A stretch of DNA of 64,000 nt from Hornefia butyriciproducens (GCF_009695915.1 NZ_VUMZ01000007.1:1-64000); one strand, 5' to 3'; shown: positions 36,281-47,010, numbered from the stretch's first letter. The notes: generated from the sequence alone by a model not told the origin. A program made the numbers and translations.

Positions 36281-37564
36281 TTATTTCAAAAATCCCTGGT
36301 AATTCCGCATTACCATCTGATTCTCGAGCTGCCTCATCGTATCCAACGCAACGCCGACCGCAATCAGCAGCGACGTACCGCCGAAGCGGATATCCAGTCC
36401 GGTGTACTCCGACAGCACTGTCGGCATCGTCGCAATGACTGCCAGGAACAGTGCGCCGACGATGGAAATTCTCGACATCACCCGATTCAGATATTCCACG
36501 GTGGCCTTTCCCGGACGGATGCCCGGAATAAATCCGCCGTTCGCCTTCATATTCTGCGCCACTTCCACCGGATTAAAGGTAACCGCGGTATAGAAGTAGT
36601 TGAAGAAGATGATCAGCAGCACGTTCAGTACGGCATACACCCAGACGCCCGGATTGCCTCCCGGCGACAGGTACTTCTCGCAGAAACTGTAAAATGCAGT
36701 ATTCGGGAAGAAGTACATAATCGTCAGCGGGAACTGAAGGATGGACAGGGCGAAGATAATCGGAATTACTCCGGCCTGATTGACCTTCAGAGGAATGTGT
36801 GTGGACTGTCCGCCATACATCTTCCGTCCCACGACTCTCTTGGCGTACTGCACCGGAATTCTTCTGGTGCCCTGCTGAATCTCAATGACGCCCATGATGA
36901 CCAGCAGTCCAAACACGATGAACAGAATAACCGTGATGATGGACATGGATCCATCGGAGTATTTATTCCATATGCTCGCGACACCGCTGGGAATTCTGGC
37001 TACGATTCCGCCGAAGATCAGCAGCGAAATACCGTTTCCTATGCCGTATTCATTGATCTGTTCACCGAGCCACATCAGGAATGTGGTTCCGGCGGTCAGG
37101 ATCAGGGTAATCACCACGAACGTGAACCAGTTCTGATCGATGATGGTCTTCCGGAAAAGACCGACTGTCAGACCCAGGCCCTGAACCAGTGCCAGCGCCA
37201 CCGTCAGATAGCGGGTGATCTGCGCCATCTTTTTCCGGCCTTCCATTCCCTCTTTCGCGAGACGCTCAAAGTATGGAAAAGCGATCGTCAACAGCTGTAT
37301 AATGATCGATGCGGTAATGTATGGCGTGATGCTCAGCGCGAAGATGGTGAAGTTATTGAACGATCCGCCTGAAAACAGGTTGAACAGTTCAAACAGACCC
37401 ATGTTATCTCCGCTGAACATCTGCGCAAGGTATGTTCTGTTGATTCCCGGCACCGGGATATTGGACCCGATCCGGAAAACAACCAGCATCAGTAATGTGA
37501 AGATCAGCTTGCCACGAATTTCCTTGACTTTAAGGGCCTGGGAAATCGTTTTGAACATCTCCAT
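36281..37564 (-). CDS. secY: Protein translocase subunit SecY
   Basis: A 427-residue, ten-helix channel subunit of the Sec translocon. Family signatures include NIPVPGINRTYLAQM at the start, the GNGISLLIFGGIVARIPSG loop, and FFNYFYTAVTFNPVEVAQNM with GFIPGIRPGKATVEYL in the cytoplasmic loops that bind SecA and ribosomes. It follows rplO with a 1-bp gap and precedes adk. Confidence 0.98.
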   Translation of the reverse strand: MEMFKTISQALKVKEIRGKLIFTLLMLVVFRIGSNIPVPGINRTYLAQMFSGDNMGLFELFNLFSGGSFNNFTIFALSITPYITASIIIQLLTIAFPYFERLAKEGMEGRKKMAQITRYLTVALALVQGLGLTVGLFRKTIIDQNWFTFVVITLILTAGTTFLMWLGEQINEYGIGNGISLLIFGGIVARIPSGVASIWNKYSDGSMSIITVILFIVFGLLVIMGVIEIQQGTRRIPVQYAKRVVGRKMYGGQSTHIPLKVNQAGVIPIIFALSILQFPLTIMYFFPNTAFYSFCEKYLSPGGNPGVWVYAVLNVLLIIFFNYFYTAVTFNPVEVAQNMKANGGFIPGIRPGKATVEYLNRVMSRISIVGALFLAVIATMPTVLSEYTGLDIRFGGTSLLIAVGVALDTMRQLENQMVMRNYQGFLK

Positions 37565-37565
37565 A

Positions 37566-38006
37566 TCAGATCACCTCTGCCTTTCCTCCCGCAGCTTCGA
37601 TTTTTTCAACAGCGCCCTTGCTGAATTTATGCGCCTTGACTGTAAGGCTGTTCTTCAGTTCGCCGTCACCAAGAATTTTGATTCCGTCCTTTACCTGCTT
37701 CACCATTCCCAATTCCGCAAGCAGTTCCGGCGTTACTTCTGTGCCGGCCTCAAACCGCGCGAGGTCACTGACGTTCAGTACGGTATATTCCGTTCCGAAA
37801 ATATTCGTGAAGCCTCTCTTCGGCAGACGTCTGTAAAGAGGCATCTGTCCGCCTTCAAATCCGAGTCTGACTCCGCCGCCGCTTCTGGATTTCTGGCCGT
37901 TCATTCCTCTGCCGCCGGTTTTTCCCTGTCCGGTAGCTGTTCCGCGGCCTCTTCTCTTACGGTTTTTCCCTGATCCGGCAGGCGCATTCAGTTCATGAAG
38001 TTTCAT
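37566..38006 (-). CDS. rplO: 50S ribosomal protein L15
   Basis: A 146-residue L15 with [20 protein letters not shown], the glycine-rich [20 protein letters not shown] stretch and [18 protein letters not shown]. It is a late-assembly protein of the large subunit. Usual spc-operon place between rpmD and secY. Confidence 0.97.
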   Translation of the reverse strand: MKLHELNAPAGSGKNRKRRGRGTATGQGKTGGRGMNGQKSRSGGGVRLGFEGGQMPLYRRLPKRGFTNIFGTEYTVLNVSDLARFEAGTEVTPELLAELGMVKQVKDGIKILGDGELKNSLTVKAHKFSKGAVEKIEAAGGKAEVI

Positions 38007-38023
38007 ATTCTCGCACCTCCAAT

Positions 38024-38206
38024 CTATACTTCTTCTACAGTTACAAGATGCGAAACTTTCCTGACCGCACCGCGCGTCGCCGGTGTATCCTCAAGCTCAA
38101 CGGAATGATGCATCTTTCTGAGTCCTAACGCTTCGACTACTTTCTTCTGCTTGGGGGAAGCGCCAATTGTGCTCTTTGTTAAAGTGATTTTCAACTTACC
38201 AGCCAT
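38024..38206 (-). CDS. rpmD: 50S ribosomal protein L30
   Basis: A 60-residue L30, starting [20 protein letters not shown] and containing [20 protein letters not shown], complete against the short bacterial form. It lies between rpsE and rplO with short gaps and its own ribosome binding site. Confidence 0.97.
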   Translation of the reverse strand: MAGKLKITLTKSTIGASPKQKKVVEALGLRKMHHSVELEDTPATRGAVRKVSHLVTVEEV

Positions 38207-38219
38207 TCTGCGTCTCCTC

Positions 38220-38723
38220 CTATCTCAAAATTTCCTCCGGCGACTTGCCTCTCAGCTTCGCCACCTTCTCGACTGTCATCATGTTCTTCAGACCCTCCAG
38301 GGTTGCATACGCGATATTCCCCGCATTGTCGGATCCGACGGATTTCGCTCTGACGTCCTTGATTCCGGCCGCTTCCAGAACTGTACGGGCAGACGATCCG
38401 GCAATTACTCCGGTACCCTGTGCAGCAGGCATCAGGATAACTCTTCCCGCACCGAAAACGCCTACGTTCCTGTGTGGAATTGTGGTTCCGACAGTCGGAA
38501 CATAAATCAGATTTTTCTTTGCATCTTCCGTCGCTTTTCTGACTGCCTCAGGAATCTCCTGCGCCTTTCCGAGACCAACGCCGACATAGCCGTTTTTGTC
38601 GCCGACAACCACGGTAACGGAGAATCTCATGTTCTTTCCACCCTTAACCGTCTTGGCAACGCGTCTGATGTTTACGATGGTTTCGTTCAGATCCAGCTTG
38701 GAAGCATCAATAATATTACGCAT
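38220..38723 (-). CDS. rpsE: 30S ribosomal protein S5
   Basis: A 167-residue S5, important for decoding accuracy. The N-terminal dsRNA-binding-like domain has [20 protein letters not shown] and [20 protein letters not shown]; the C-terminal part has [15 protein letters not shown]. Starts MRNIIDASK with AGGAGG upstream. Confidence 0.97.
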   Translation of the reverse strand: MRNIIDASKLDLNETIVNIRRVAKTVKGGKNMRFSVTVVVGDKNGYVGVGLGKAQEIPEAVRKATEDAKKNLIYVPTVGTTIPHRNVGVFGAGRVILMPAAQGTGVIAGSSARTVLEAAGIKDVRAKSVGSDNAGNIAYATLEGLKNMMTVEKVAKLRGKSPEEILR

Positions 38724-38736
38724 TATTTTCCTCCTG

Positions 38737-39102
38737 TTAGAATTTCAATCCGCCCTCGCGAGCGCCCTCAGCCAGTTCCTTCACTCTTCCGTGATACAGG
38801 AAACCGCCTCTGTCAAAGGCAACCTCTTCGATGCCTTTGGCAAGCGCCCTCTTTGCAATAGCTTCTCCAACTTTTCTGGCTGCTTCCCTGTTTCCGCCGC
38901 AGCCGATTTCGGCCTTCAGCTCCTTGTCCACAGTAGACGCCGCTGCCAGAGTCTTGTGGTTTTCATCATCGATGATCTGGCAGGAGATATTCTTGTTGGA
39001 TCTGAATACACAAAGTCTTGGCTTTTCAGGAGTTCCGATTAAGTTTTTTCTGACTCTGGCATGTCTTTTCAGACGCCTGTCATTTCTGCTTTCTTTTGCC
39101 AT
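38737..39102 (-). CDS. rplR: 50S ribosomal protein L18
   Basis: A 121-residue L18, a 5S rRNA-binding protein, with [20 protein letters not shown] and [17 protein letters not shown] at the N-terminus, and [20 protein letters not shown] at the end. Complete and in conserved order between rplF and rpsE. Confidence 0.97.
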   Translation of the reverse strand: MAKESRNDRRLKRHARVRKNLIGTPEKPRLCVFRSNKNISCQIIDDENHKTLAAASTVDKELKAEIGCGGNREAARKVGEAIAKRALAKGIEEVAFDRGGFLYHGRVKELAEGAREGGLKF

Positions 39103-39118
39103 CTTGCTTCACTCCTTT

Positions 39119-39664
39119 CTATGCCTTAGCTCCGGTCTTGCCTTCTTTTCTGCGTACACGCTCGCCCTCATAGCGAATGCCCTTGCCCTTATACGGCTCC
39201 GGCTTTCTCCAGGAGCGGATGTTCGCCGCGTAGTTTCCTACCAGAGCTTTGTCGATGCCCTTAACGACGACCGTGTTTGCATCCGGCGTTTCTGTTGTGA
39301 TGCCCTCCGGATCCTCCATCTCTACCGGATGAGAAAATCCCAGATTCATGACAAGCTTATTTCCTTTTTTCTCTGCTCTGTATCCGACGCCGATGATCTG
39401 CAGCTTCTTCTCATAACCGCTTGTAACACCGGTGACCATATTCTGGATCAGAGCTCTGCTCAGGCCGTGCTGAGCCCTGTCGTTTCTGTTGTCCGTCGGT
39501 CTGGAAAGTCTGATTTCACCTTCACCGACCTCAACCTTGATTCTTTCGTTTACCTGCTGCTCCAGTTCTCCCTTGGGGCCTTTCACGGTAACGACATTTT
39601 TGTCATCTACCTTGACCTCTACTCCGGCAGGAAGCGTTACAGGTTTTCTGCCTATTCTTGACAT
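39119..39664 (-). CDS. rplF: 50S ribosomal protein L6
   Basis: A 181-residue L6 with the two-repeat fold; MSRIGRKPVTLPAGVEVKVD begins the protein and the C-terminal repeat has the YKGKGIRYEGERVRRKEGKT segment. It lies near the sarcin-ricin loop and GTPase centre. Gap of 12 bp to rpsH. Confidence 0.98.
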   Translation of the reverse strand: MSRIGRKPVTLPAGVEVKVDDKNVVTVKGPKGELEQQVNERIKVEVGEGEIRLSRPTDNRNDRAQHGLSRALIQNMVTGVTSGYEKKLQIIGVGYRAEKKGNKLVMNLGFSHPVEMEDPEGITTETPDANTVVVKGIDKALVGNYAANIRSWRKPEPYKGKGIRYEGERVRRKEGKTGAKA

Positions 39665-39676
39665 ATTCGCTACCTC

Positions 39677-40075
39677 CTACCAAACATAACAGATTACTTC
39701 GCCGCCGACACCCAGTTCTCTGGCCTTCTTGTCGCTGATGATTCCACTGGATGTGGAAATAACCGCGATACCGAGTCCGCCCAGAACTCTTGGAACGTCG
39801 CTTGCCTTCGCATAGACCTTGAGGCCCGGCTTGGAAATCTTCTTGATTCCGCTGATTACTCTTTCTTTGTTGGCGCCATACTTAAGTGTGACCTTGATGG
39901 TGCCCTGAACGCCGTCGTCGATCACCTCGAAGTTCTCGATGTAGCCCTCGTCCAGAAGAATCTGCGCGATTGCCTTCTTCATCTTGGACGCCGGGATTTC
40001 AACGGACTCATGACCAACGGAGTTTGCGTTTCTGATTCTTGTAAGCATATCCGCAATCGGATCTGTCATTGTCAT
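39677..40075 (-). CDS. rpsH: 30S ribosomal protein S8
   Basis: A 132-residue S8 that binds 16S rRNA helix 21. [20 protein letters not shown] starts it, and the C-terminal signature [20 protein letters not shown] is intact. In some bacteria S8 represses the spc operon by binding rplE mRNA. Confidence 0.97.
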   Translation of the reverse strand: MTMTDPIADMLTRIRNANSVGHESVEIPASKMKKAIAQILLDEGYIENFEVIDDGVQGTIKVTLKYGANKERVISGIKKISKPGLKVYAKASDVPRVLGGLGIAVISTSSGIISDKKARELGVGGEVICYVW

Positions 40076-40145
40076 TGTATTGTACTCCCTTCTTGTGTGG
40101 TTCGAGTTTCCCCGCCTTCACAAAAATCGTGATAACTGTTCCGGT

Positions 40146-40331
40146 TTACCAGGACGCTTTCTTGACGCCCGGGATCTCACCCTTATATGCCAGCTCTCTG
40201 AAGCAGATACGGCAGATTCCGTACTTCTTCAGAACGGAATGCGGTCTTCCGCAGATGCTGCATCTCGTATAGGCGCGAGTTGCATATTTGGGTTTTCTCT
40301 GCTGTTTAACTTTAAGAGATGTCTTCGCCAT
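40146..40331 (-). CDS. rpsN: 30S ribosomal protein S14, zinc (type Z) form
   Basis: A 61-residue short S14 with the zinc motif [10 protein letters not shown]...YGICRIC (C-x2-C, then C-x2-C). This form is typical of Firmicutes and needs zinc. It stands between rplE and rpsH, with a 70-bp gap before rpsH, slightly longer than other gaps in the operon. Confidence 0.97.
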   Translation of the reverse strand: MAKTSLKVKQQRKPKYATRAYTRCSICGRPHSVLKKYGICRICFRELAYKGEIPGVKKASW

Positions 40332-40340
40332 TTCTACCTC

Positions 40341-40889
40341 CTACTGCTGCTTCTCGAACGGCATTCCCAGAAGCTCAAGCAGAGCCTGCGCCTCTTCGTC
40401 GGTTTTCGCCGTTGTCGTGAATACGATATTCATTCCCTTGATCGTATCTACGTCGTCGTAGTTGATTTCCGGGAAGATCAGCTGTTCCTTCAGACCCATG
40501 GAATAGTTTCCTCTGCCGTCGAAGGAATTTCTGCTGACGCCCTTGAAGTCTCTTACACGAGGAAGAGAAATATTGAAGAGCTTGTCGACAAAGACATACA
40601 TGTTGTCACCACGAAGCGTCACCTTGGCGCCTACCGGCATTCCCTGTCTCACCTTGAAGTTAGCGATTGATTTCTTGGCCTTGGTAACAACCGGTCTCTG
40701 TCCGGAGATCAGTCCGATTTCCTCTACCGCGGATTCCAGAACCTTGGCGTTTTCCTTCGCTTCGCCCAGTCCCATGTTGATGGTGACCTTGGTCAGTCTG
40801 GGAACTTCCATAACGTTCTTGTACTGGAATCTGTCCTTCAGTGCGTTGAACACTTCATTATCGTAGGTTTCTTTCAGTCTCGCTGCCAA
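40341..40889 (-). CDS. rplE: 50S ribosomal protein L5
   Basis: A 182-residue L5 that binds 5S rRNA and forms bridge B1b. Signatures include [40 protein letters not shown] and [20 protein letters not shown]. Complete length, usual order. Confidence 0.98.
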   Translation of the reverse strand: MAARLKETYDNEVFNALKDRFQYKNVMEVPRLTKVTINMGLGEAKENAKVLESAVEEIGLISGQRPVVTKAKKSIANFKVRQGMPVGAKVTLRGDNMYVFVDKLFNISLPRVRDFKGVSRNSFDGRGNYSMGLKEQLIFPEINYDDVDTIKGMNIVFTTTAKTDEEAQALLELLGMPFEKQQ

Positions 40890-40906
40890 AATATTCTCCT
40901 CCTTTC

Positions 40907-41212
40907 TCAGTCAATTACATTTCCGGTTTTTCTGTTGACTCTTACTTTTTTTCCATCCTTGAAGGAATAGCCAATCTTAACCGCTTCTTTGGATTTATCG
41001 TCATAGAACATCACGTTGGACACATCGATGGGACCTTCCACATGCTTGATCTCGGCCCTTTCCTTCTGCGTCTGTTTCTGATGCTTCGTCTGAATGTTGA
41101 CGCCTTCCACAACGACTCTGTTCTCCTTCGGCATGGCCTTCAGGACCTTGCCGGTCTTTCCTTTGTCTTTTCCGGTAATAACGATTACCATATCATCTTT
41201 TTTAATACGCAT
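40907..41212 (-). CDS. rplX: 50S ribosomal protein L24
   Basis: A 101-residue L24, an assembly initiator, with the KOW motif near the start ([20 protein letters not shown]) and [20 protein letters not shown]. Complete and in its usual place between rplN and rplE. Confidence 0.97.
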   Translation of the reverse strand: MRIKKDDMVIVITGKDKGKTGKVLKAMPKENRVVVEGVNIQTKHQKQTQKERAEIKHVEGPIDVSNVMFYDDKSKEAVKIGYSFKDGKKVRVNRKTGNVID

Positions 41213-41224
41213 TCGTTACACCTC

Positions 41225-41599
41225 CTACAGTACTTCCGGAGCCAGGGACACGATCTTCATGAATCCTCTGTCTCTGAGCTCTCTGGCCACAGGTCCGAAA
41301 ATACGTGTTCCTACCGGAGTCTTATCTTCTTTGTCTTTAATGATTACCGCTGCATTCTGGTCGAACTTGACGTAGCTTCCATCTGCTCTTCTGGCGCCCT
41401 TCTTTGTTCTGACGACTACAGCTTTGACCACGTCGCCCTTCTTGACGACGCCGCCCGGGGTCGCATCCTTAACGGCGCAGACGATGACGTCTCCGATGTT
41501 CGCATACTGACGGCCTGTACCTCCCAGAATACGGATGCAGAGCAGCTCCTTCGCGCCTGAATTATCGGCAACCCTTAATCTTGTTTCTGTCTGAATCAT
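41225..41599 (-). CDS. rplN: 50S ribosomal protein L14
   Basis: A 124-residue L14 with [20 protein letters not shown] at the start and [19 protein letters not shown] and [20 protein letters not shown] later, covering the whole family length. It forms bridges to the small subunit. Confidence 0.98.
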   Translation of the reverse strand: MIQTETRLRVADNSGAKELLCIRILGGTGRQYANIGDVIVCAVKDATPGGVVKKGDVVKAVVVRTKKGARRADGSYVKFDQNAAVIIKDKEDKTPVGTRIFGPVARELRDRGFMKIVSLAPEVL

Positions 41600-41613
41600 G
41601 ATTCGGCGCCTCC

Positions 41614-41874
41614 TTATTTCGCTTTCTCAACGATACCTACAAGTCTCCATCTCTTGTCCTTGGACAGAGGTCTTGTTTCCATTATTCTAACTTTATCGCC
41701 AATGTTGCATTCGTTGTTCTCATCGTGAGCCTTGACCTTCTTGGTCCTCTTTACAGCCTTTCCATAAAGAGAATGTCTTACGAAATCTTCAATAGCAACC
41801 GTAACGGTCTTGTCCATCTTGTCGCTGACAACGATGCCGACTTTGGTTTTTCTTCTGTTTCTTGCGTCTGCCAT
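41614..41874 (-). CDS. rpsQ: 30S ribosomal protein S17
   Basis: An 86-residue OB-fold S17 with [40 protein letters not shown] and [20 protein letters not shown]. Complete; lies between rpmC and rplN. Confidence 0.97.
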   Translation of the reverse strand: MADARNRRKTKVGIVVSDKMDKTVTVAIEDFVRHSLYGKAVKRTKKVKAHDENNECNIGDKVRIMETRPLSKDKRWRLVGIVEKAK

Positions 41875-41892
41875 TTCACATCCTCCTTTCGA

Positions 41893-42096
41893 TTAAGCCT
41901 GAACCTCTTCCAGCTCTTTTTCTCTGATGATCGTTTTCACTCTGGCGATGTTTCTCTTGACCTCCCGCATTTTCACGGGGTTCTCAAGCTGTCCGGTAAC
42001 ATGCTGGAACCTGAGATTGAACAGTTCCTTTTTCATCTTGTCCAGTTCAGCGTTGAGTTCAACATCTGTCATTTCTCTCATCTTATTCAAATCCAT
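41893..42096 (-). CDS. rpmC: 50S ribosomal protein L29
   Basis: A 67-residue helical-hairpin L29 at the exit tunnel, where it helps dock trigger factor and [23 protein letters not shown] starts it; [20 protein letters not shown] is the family signature. Its ATG overlaps the rplP stop by one base. Confidence 0.96.
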   Translation of the reverse strand: MDLNKMREMTDVELNAELDKMKKELFNLRFQHVTGQLENPVKMREVKRNIARVKTIIREKELEEVQA

Positions 42097-42524
42097 TACG
42101 CTTCACCTTCCTTTGCCTGTTCCCTGACGACAAACTCGGATTTGACAGGCAGCTTATGGCTGGCCAGTCTCATCGCTTCTCTTGCCGTTTCCTCCGAAAC
42201 GCCGGCGATCTCGAACATGACTCTGCCCGGTTTCACGACTGCCACCCAGTATTCAGGAGCACCTTTTCCGGAACCCATACGTACTTCGGCAGGTTTTTTC
42301 GTGACCGACTTATGTGGGAAAATCTTAATGTATACCTTGCCGCCTCTCTTGGTATATCTGGTCATCGCGATTCTGGCCGCCTCGATCTGGTTCGAGGTGA
42401 TCCAGCCGCACTCTGTGGCGGCAAGTCCGAAGTCACCGTAGGTCACTGTGTTTCCTTTGGTGGCAACGCCTTTCATTCTGCCTCTATGAACTCTTCTATG
42501 TTTCACGCGCTTTGGCATCAACAT
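42096..42524 (-). CDS. rplP: 50S ribosomal protein L16
   Basis: A 142-residue L16 near the peptidyl transferase centre. It starts [19 protein letters not shown] and contains [20 protein letters not shown] and the signature [21 protein letters not shown] second ATG two codons in is possible. Stop overlaps rpmC. Confidence 0.98.
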   Translation of the reverse strand: MLMPKRVKHRRVHRGRMKGVATKGNTVTYGDFGLAATECGWITSNQIEAARIAMTRYTKRGGKVYIKIFPHKSVTKKPAEVRMGSGKGAPEYWVAVVKPGRVMFEIAGVSEETAREAMRLASHKLPVKSEFVVREQAKEGEA

Positions 42525-42550
42525 GGTTCAGTTCCTCCTTTCACTCATGC

Positions 42551-43414
42551 TTATTCCTGTGATTCTGCTGCAGGTGCCTGTGCTTCAGTAGCCTCAACCT
42601 GCGGTGCTGCCTTCGGCTCTTCCTTCGGTGCTTTTCTCACTCTCGGATTGACCGCCTTGGGCATGTCACGGCGACCGCCTCTGTCGTTTCTTCTGTCGTT
42701 CCGTCTTCTTCTGTCGCCGTCTCTTCTCGGTCTTCTGTCTCTCTTGTCGCGTTTTTCCTCGCGAACAGGGCTCTGCAGACCTTTGTCGAGGATCTCGCCG
42801 TGATTGATCCATACCTTGACGCCGATTTTGCCGTAGGTTGTGATCGCCTCAGCGAAACCATAATCGATATCCGCTCTCAGTGTGTGAAGGGGAACATTAC
42901 CCTCGCTGTATTTTTCGCTCCTCGCGATTTCAGCACCGTTCAGTCTTCCGGAGCAGAGAACCTTGACTCCCTTCGCACCGGCCTTCATCGTTCTGCCGAT
43001 CGCCTGCTTCATTGCTCTTCTGAAGGAGACTCTGTGCTCCAGCGCATCGGCGATGCTCTCTGCAGTAAGCTGAGCGTCCAGTTCGCTTCTTCTGACCTCT
43101 TCGATGGAGATCGTGATATTCTTGTCTGTCAGTTTCTCAAGATTTTTCTTCAGTTCATCGATTCCCGCGCCGGAACGTCCGATGACCATACCAGGTCTGG
43201 CTGTCAGAACAGTAATCTTCATTTTGTTCTCGGCAGCTCTCTCGATCAGGATTCTAGCGACTCCTGCTCCATACAGCGACTTCTTGATGAACTTTCTGAT
43301 CTTATTATCTTCAGCGAGAAATTCCGCGAAGTTGTCCTTGCCGGCGTACCATTTAGAATCCCAGTCCTTGATTACGCCTACTCTTAACCCGTGCGGGCTT
43401 ACCTTCTGACCCAT
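42551..43414 (-). CDS. rpsC: 30S ribosomal protein S3 with long charged C-terminal extension
   Basis: Residues 1-215 are ordinary S3: [20 protein letters not shown], the KH domain with [19 protein letters not shown], and the C-terminal helicase-associated fold with [12 protein letters not shown]. About 70 further residues form a basic-acidic tail rich in Arg, Asp and Asn ([20 protein letters not shown]), then a Pro/Ala/Glu stretch, making 287 residues against the usual 210-235. Similar tails occur in some Clostridia. The tail probably reaches from the mRNA entry site and may be disordered. Confidence 0.97.
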   Translation of the reverse strand: MGQKVSPHGLRVGVIKDWDSKWYAGKDNFAEFLAEDNKIRKFIKKSLYGAGVARILIERAAENKMKITVLTARPGMVIGRSGAGIDELKKNLEKLTDKNITISIEEVRRSELDAQLTAESIADALEHRVSFRRAMKQAIGRTMKAGAKGVKVLCSGRLNGAEIARSEKYSEGNVPLHTLRADIDYGFAEAITTYGKIGVKVWINHGEILDKGLQSPVREEKRDKRDRRPRRDGDRRRRNDRRNDRGGRRDMPKAVNPRVRKAPKEEPKAAPQVEATEAQAPAAESQE

Positions 43415-43427
43415 TCAACGAACCTCC

Positions 43428-43766
43428 TTAGTCTTCTTTCTCTTTAAGAGTTACGCCAACATGGCTGGATCTCTTAAGAATCATCGATGCTCTACCCTGG
43501 GCTCCCGCTCTCCATCTCTTCATGGTCGGTCCCTGGTTCGCATATACCTCAGCAACGTATAAATCTTCCGGGTTCAGGTCAAAATTGTTTTCCGCATTCG
43601 CAGCGGCTGACATGACAACTTTTTCGACGATTTCCGAACCTTTTCCAGGTGTGAACTTCAAGATGTTCAGTGCCTCGTTCAAGTCCTTGCCTCTCACCAG
43701 GTCGGCAATTGGCTTCAGTTTGGAAGGAGACATTCTGACATATTTTGCAACTGCTTTTGCTTCCAT
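43428..43766 (-). CDS. rplV: 50S ribosomal protein L22
   Basis: A 112-residue L22 lining the exit tunnel, with AKYVRMSPSKLKPIADLVRG at the start, YVAEVYANQGPTMKRWRAGA, and the C-terminal MILKRSSHVGVTLKEKED. The beta-hairpin loop that reaches the tunnel, a macrolide-resistance spot, is unbroken. Confidence 0.97.
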   Translation of the reverse strand: MEAKAVAKYVRMSPSKLKPIADLVRGKDLNEALNILKFTPGKGSEIVEKVVMSAAANAENNFDLNPEDLYVAEVYANQGPTMKRWRAGAQGRASMILKRSSHVGVTLKEKED

Positions 43767-43782
43767 TTCCTATCTCCCTTTC

Positions 43783-44058
43783 TTATCCTTTTACCTTCTT
43801 GTCAGCGGCATGTCCTCTGTACGTTCTCGTCGGAGCAAATTCTCCGAGCTTATGGCCTACCATGTCCTCCGTAATGTAGACAGGAACATGCTTTCTTCCA
43901 TCGTGAACGGCGATCGTATGTCCCACAAACTGCGGGAAGATGGTGGACGATCTCGACCATGTCATAACGACCTTTTTCTCGTTCGCCGCGTTCATCTCTT
44001 CGATCTTTTTCAGCAGCTTAGCTTCTACGAAAGGGCCTTTTTTAACCGATCTACTCAT
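43783..44058 (-). CDS. rpsS: 30S ribosomal protein S19
   Basis: A 91-residue S19 of the small-subunit head, starting [20 protein letters not shown], with the signature [20 protein letters not shown]. Complete; between rplB and rplV. Confidence 0.98.
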   Translation of the reverse strand: MSRSVKKGPFVEAKLLKKIEEMNAANEKKVVMTWSRSSTIFPQFVGHTIAVHDGRKHVPVYITEDMVGHKLGEFAPTRTYRGHAADKKVKG

Positions 44059-44073
44059 TTATTTGCTCCTTCC

Positions 44074-44916
44074 TTACTTGTCATTTCTTCTCTTTACAAT
44101 GTATTTATCCGAAGCCTTGTTCTTCTTCCTGGTCTTATAACCCAGAGCAGGCTTGCCCCACGGGGTAACCGGGCTCTTGCGTCCGACAGGCGCTCTGCCC
44201 TCGCCGCCTCCGTGCGGATGGTCGTTCGGGTTCATGACGGAACCTCTGACGGTCGGTCTCCATCCCATGTGACGTTTTCTTCCGGCTTTACCGATCTGGA
44301 TGTTAGAATGCTCGGAATTGCCTACTTCGCCGATGGTCGCTCTGCAGACCATCAGGATCTTTCTGACCTCTCCGGAAGGAAGTCTGACCTGTGCGTATTT
44401 ATCTTCTTTCGCCATCAGCTGTGCACCGTTTCCGGCGGACCGGACCAGCTGAGCGCCTTTTCCCGGCTTCATCTCGATGTTGTGAATGATTGTACCGACC
44501 GGAATGTTCGCGATAGGCAGGGCGTTTCCGACCTGGATATCCACATCCGGACCGGACTCGACGACCGCGCCGACCTGAAGGCCTTCCGGTGCGAGGATGT
44601 ATCTCTTTTCGCCATCCTTATATACGATCAGTGCAATGTTTGCGCTTCTGTTCGGATCGTACTCAATGCTTCTGACAGTGCCCGGGATTCCATCTTTGTT
44701 TCTCTTGAAGTCGATGATTCTGTATTTTCTTCTGGCGCCGCCGCCTCTGTGTCTGACGGTGATCTTTCCTCTCGAATTTCTTCCCGCATTCTTTTTCAGA
44801 GCCGTCGTCAGCGACTTCTCCGGAGTACTGGTCGTGATCTCCTCGTAAGTCGAAACCGTCATGCCCCTCAGACCAGGAGAAGTCGGATTATATTTTCTGA
44901 TTCCCATTTGTGACAA
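44074..44916 (-). CDS. rplB: 50S ribosomal protein L2
   Basis: A 280-residue L2, needed for subunit joining and peptidyl transfer. [20 protein letters not shown] starts the core, and [20 protein letters not shown] is the conserved loop with the histidine close to the active centre. Complete length. Confidence 0.98.
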   Translation of the reverse strand: MSQMGIRKYNPTSPGLRGMTVSTYEEITTSTPEKSLTTALKKNAGRNSRGKITVRHRGGGARRKYRIIDFKRNKDGIPGTVRSIEYDPNRSANIALIVYKDGEKRYILAPEGLQVGAVVESGPDVDIQVGNALPIANIPVGTIIHNIEMKPGKGAQLVRSAGNGAQLMAKEDKYAQVRLPSGEVRKILMVCRATIGEVGNSEHSNIQIGKAGRKRHMGWRPTVRGSVMNPNDHPHGGGEGRAPVGRKSPVTPWGKPALGYKTRKKNKASDKYIVKRRNDK

Positions 44917-44925
44917 CCTCCTATA

Positions 44926-45216
44926 TTACAGACTCGAGAAGAACTCGATTTCCTTGCTGCCTTCAGTCAGCGTAACGATCGCCTTCTTATACGCAGAGGT
45001 GGTTCCGACGTTTCTTCCCATTCTCTTTTTCTTTCCATTGACGTTCATGATGTTGACTTTTGCTACTTCGACATCAAAGATTTCTTCGACCGCGTTTCTG
45101 ATCTCTGTCTTGTTTGCATCGACCGCAACCTTGAACGTGTACTTTTTCTCAGCGGCCTGGTCCATACTTCTTTCACTGATGACCGGCTTGATGATTACGT
45201 CGTAAGCGGATCTCAT
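44926..45216 (-). CDS. rplW: 50S ribosomal protein L23
   Basis: A 96-residue L23 at the tunnel exit where trigger factor binds. It has [40 protein letters not shown] and the EIEFFSSL end. Its ATG overlaps the rplD stop (TAATG). Confidence 0.97.
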   Translation of the reverse strand: MRSAYDVIIKPVISERSMDQAAEKKYTFKVAVDANKTEIRNAVEEIFDVEVAKVNIMNVNGKKKRMGRNVGTTSAYKKAIVTLTEGSKEIEFFSSL

Positions 45217-45839
45217 TATAAGTACACCTCCTGGATCTTTTCTACGGCTTCCTTTGTTACGATGAAGCTCGTGTGATTGATGATATCATATACATTCATG
45301 GTGCTGACCAGAGCGGTTCTCACGCCCGGAATGTTCGCAGCGGATCTGACGACGTTGTCATCCTTCGCGGCGGTGACGATCAGCGCCTTTTTCTCCGCAC
45401 CGATATTCGCCAGTGTCTTCACCATTTCCTTTGTCCTGGGAGCGTCCATCTTCAGTTCGTCGAGAACGATGATCTCTCCATCCTGCACCTTGGCGGACAG
45501 CACTGACTTCAGTGCCAGTCTCTTTACCTTCTTGGGAACTGCGTAGTTGTAGCTTCTCGGCTTAGGTGCAAATACGATGCCGCCTCCGATCTGTGAAGGA
45601 TCGGTGCTGCTTCCCTGTCTGTGACGGCCGGTTCCCTTCTGTCTGAACGGTTTTCTGCCGCCTCCTCTGACTTCGCCTCTTGTTTTGGCTGACTGAGTAC
45701 CCTGTCTCTGGTTCGCCAGATAGTTTTTCACCACAGCGTGAACCGCGTTTGCGTTGGGCTCAATTCCAAATATTTCATCCTTAAGCTCAATGGTTCCGGC
45801 TTCTTTGCCTTCCATGTTGAGCATTGTTACTTTAGCCAT
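45216..45839 (-). CDS. rplD: 50S ribosomal protein L4
   Basis: A 207-residue L4; in enterobacteria it also represses the S10 operon. The tunnel loop has [20 protein letters not shown] and the [20 protein letters not shown] segment; the globular part ends [18 protein letters not shown]. Complete. Confidence 0.98.
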   Translation of the reverse strand: MAKVTMLNMEGKEAGTIELKDEIFGIEPNANAVHAVVKNYLANQRQGTQSAKTRGEVRGGGRKPFRQKGTGRHRQGSSTDPSQIGGGIVFAPKPRSYNYAVPKKVKRLALKSVLSAKVQDGEIIVLDELKMDAPRTKEMVKTLANIGAEKKALIVTAAKDDNVVRSAANIPGVRTALVSTMNVYDIINHTSFIVTKEAVEKIQEVYL

Positions 45840-45868
45840 TATGCGCTTCCTCCTTTCCTCAGTCTGAC

Positions 45869-46504
45869 TTATTTGCCCTGACCCTTGACAGCGTATCTGA
45901 CCTTCACCAGGCTTCCTCTTCCGCCCGGAACCGCTCCTTTTACGAGCATCAGATTTCTGTCCGTGTCGATCTTTACCAGTTCTACGTTCTGCACGGTGAC
46001 GGTGTCGCGTCCCATGCGTCCCGGACCCGCGTTACCCGGGAAGACTCTGGACGGATAGGTCGCACCTGCAAGCGCGCCGGCCAGTCTTTTGTGCTTGGAA
46101 CCGTGAGTCATCGGTCCTCTGTGATGTCCGTGTCTCTTGATATTTCCCTGGGTTCCTTTTCCTTTGGAAACGCCGGTGATGTCAAGCTTCTTGCCTTCCT
46201 CGAAATCCGCAACAGTGATTTCCTGTCCCAGCTCATAAGTCTCGCCTTCATCGTTTCTGAACTCCGCCAGGTACTTCTTGGGAGCCACACCGCTCTTCTC
46301 AAAGTGTCCGGTCATCGGTCTGTTCACTCTCTGCGGTTTCTGATCCTCGAATCCGATCTGGACCGCGTCATATCCGTCGGTCTCCGCTGTTTTGATCTGT
46401 GTGACCACAGCCGGTCCGGCCTGGATCACAGTTACCGGAATAACCTCTCCTGATTCTGCGAAAATCTGCGTCATGCCGACTTTCTTACCTAAGATTGCTT
46501 TCAT
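45869..46504 (-). CDS. rplC: 50S ribosomal protein L3
   Basis: A 211-residue L3 that nucleates 50S assembly. [20 protein letters not shown] at the start and [19 protein letters not shown] near residue 150. I chose ATG 46504 with GGAGG a few bases upstream, the standard start; a longer in-frame start overlaps the S10-L3 spacer. Confidence 0.98.
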   Translation of the reverse strand: MKAILGKKVGMTQIFAESGEVIPVTVIQAGPAVVTQIKTAETDGYDAVQIGFEDQKPQRVNRPMTGHFEKSGVAPKKYLAEFRNDEGETYELGQEITVADFEEGKKLDITGVSKGKGTQGNIKRHGHHRGPMTHGSKHKRLAGALAGATYPSRVFPGNAGPGRMGRDTVTVQNVELVKIDTDRNLMLVKGAVPGGRGSLVKVRYAVKGQGK

Positions 46505-46564
46505 TATTGTTTTTCCTCCGTTCTTACATTGGTCCGCTTTCGCGTACATCTAAGGGAGAGTCCC

Positions 46565-46876
46565 TTACAGTTTAATCTCAATGTCAACGCCTGCCGGCAG
46601 ATCCAACTTCGTGAGCGCGTCGGTTGTCTGCAGTGTCGCATTGGTGATATCGATAAGTCTCTTGTGGGTTCTCTGTTCGAACTGCTCTCTGCTGTCCTTG
46701 TACTTGTGAACCGCACGCAGGATCGTTACGACCTCCTTCTCGGTGGGAAGAGGAATCGGTCCGGAAACATCCGCGCCGGTCTTCTTCGCCGTCTCTACGA
46801 TCTTCGCGGCAGACTGGTCCAGCAGCGCGTGATCATAAGCCTTGAGTTTGATTCTGATTTTCTGTAATTCACTCAT
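46565..46876 (-). CDS. rpsJ: 30S ribosomal protein S10
   Basis: A 103-residue S10, also the transcription antitermination factor NusE. It has [20 protein letters not shown] and [20 protein letters not shown], then the C-terminal [13 protein letters not shown]. It is the first gene of the S10-spc-alpha operon; there is no str operon directly upstream. The second of two tandem ATGs (46876) has the better distance to AGGAGG; the first is at 46879. Confidence 0.97.
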   Translation of the reverse strand: MSELQKIRIKLKAYDHALLDQSAAKIVETAKKTGADVSGPIPLPTEKEVVTILRAVHKYKDSREQFEQRTHKRLIDITNATLQTTDALTKLDLPAGVDIEIKL

Positions 46877-46949
46877 CATTTGCCTCCTGTTACTGTTTTG
46901 TACTGTTTTCGCTATTCTCGTACAAGGAGCTCTTTCCCCTGATTTTCAA

Positions 46950-47010
46950 CGTGTGCTTCGATTTCGCCTGCTTCGCACACGCGTCCGTGCGTTTCCTTTT
47001 TAAAACGCAC
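46950..47010 (-). other. Structured leader of the S10 operon
   Basis: Two perfect hairpins lie in the leader: CGTGTGC/GCACACG (46950-46956 with 46975-46981) and GTGCGTTT/AAACGCAC (46987-46994 with 47003-47010). A further GC-rich hairpin followed by TTTTGTTTT on the minus strand lies near 47010-47065. About 245 bases separate promoter and rpsJ, so attenuation or ribosomal-protein feedback is possible. Confidence 0.5.
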
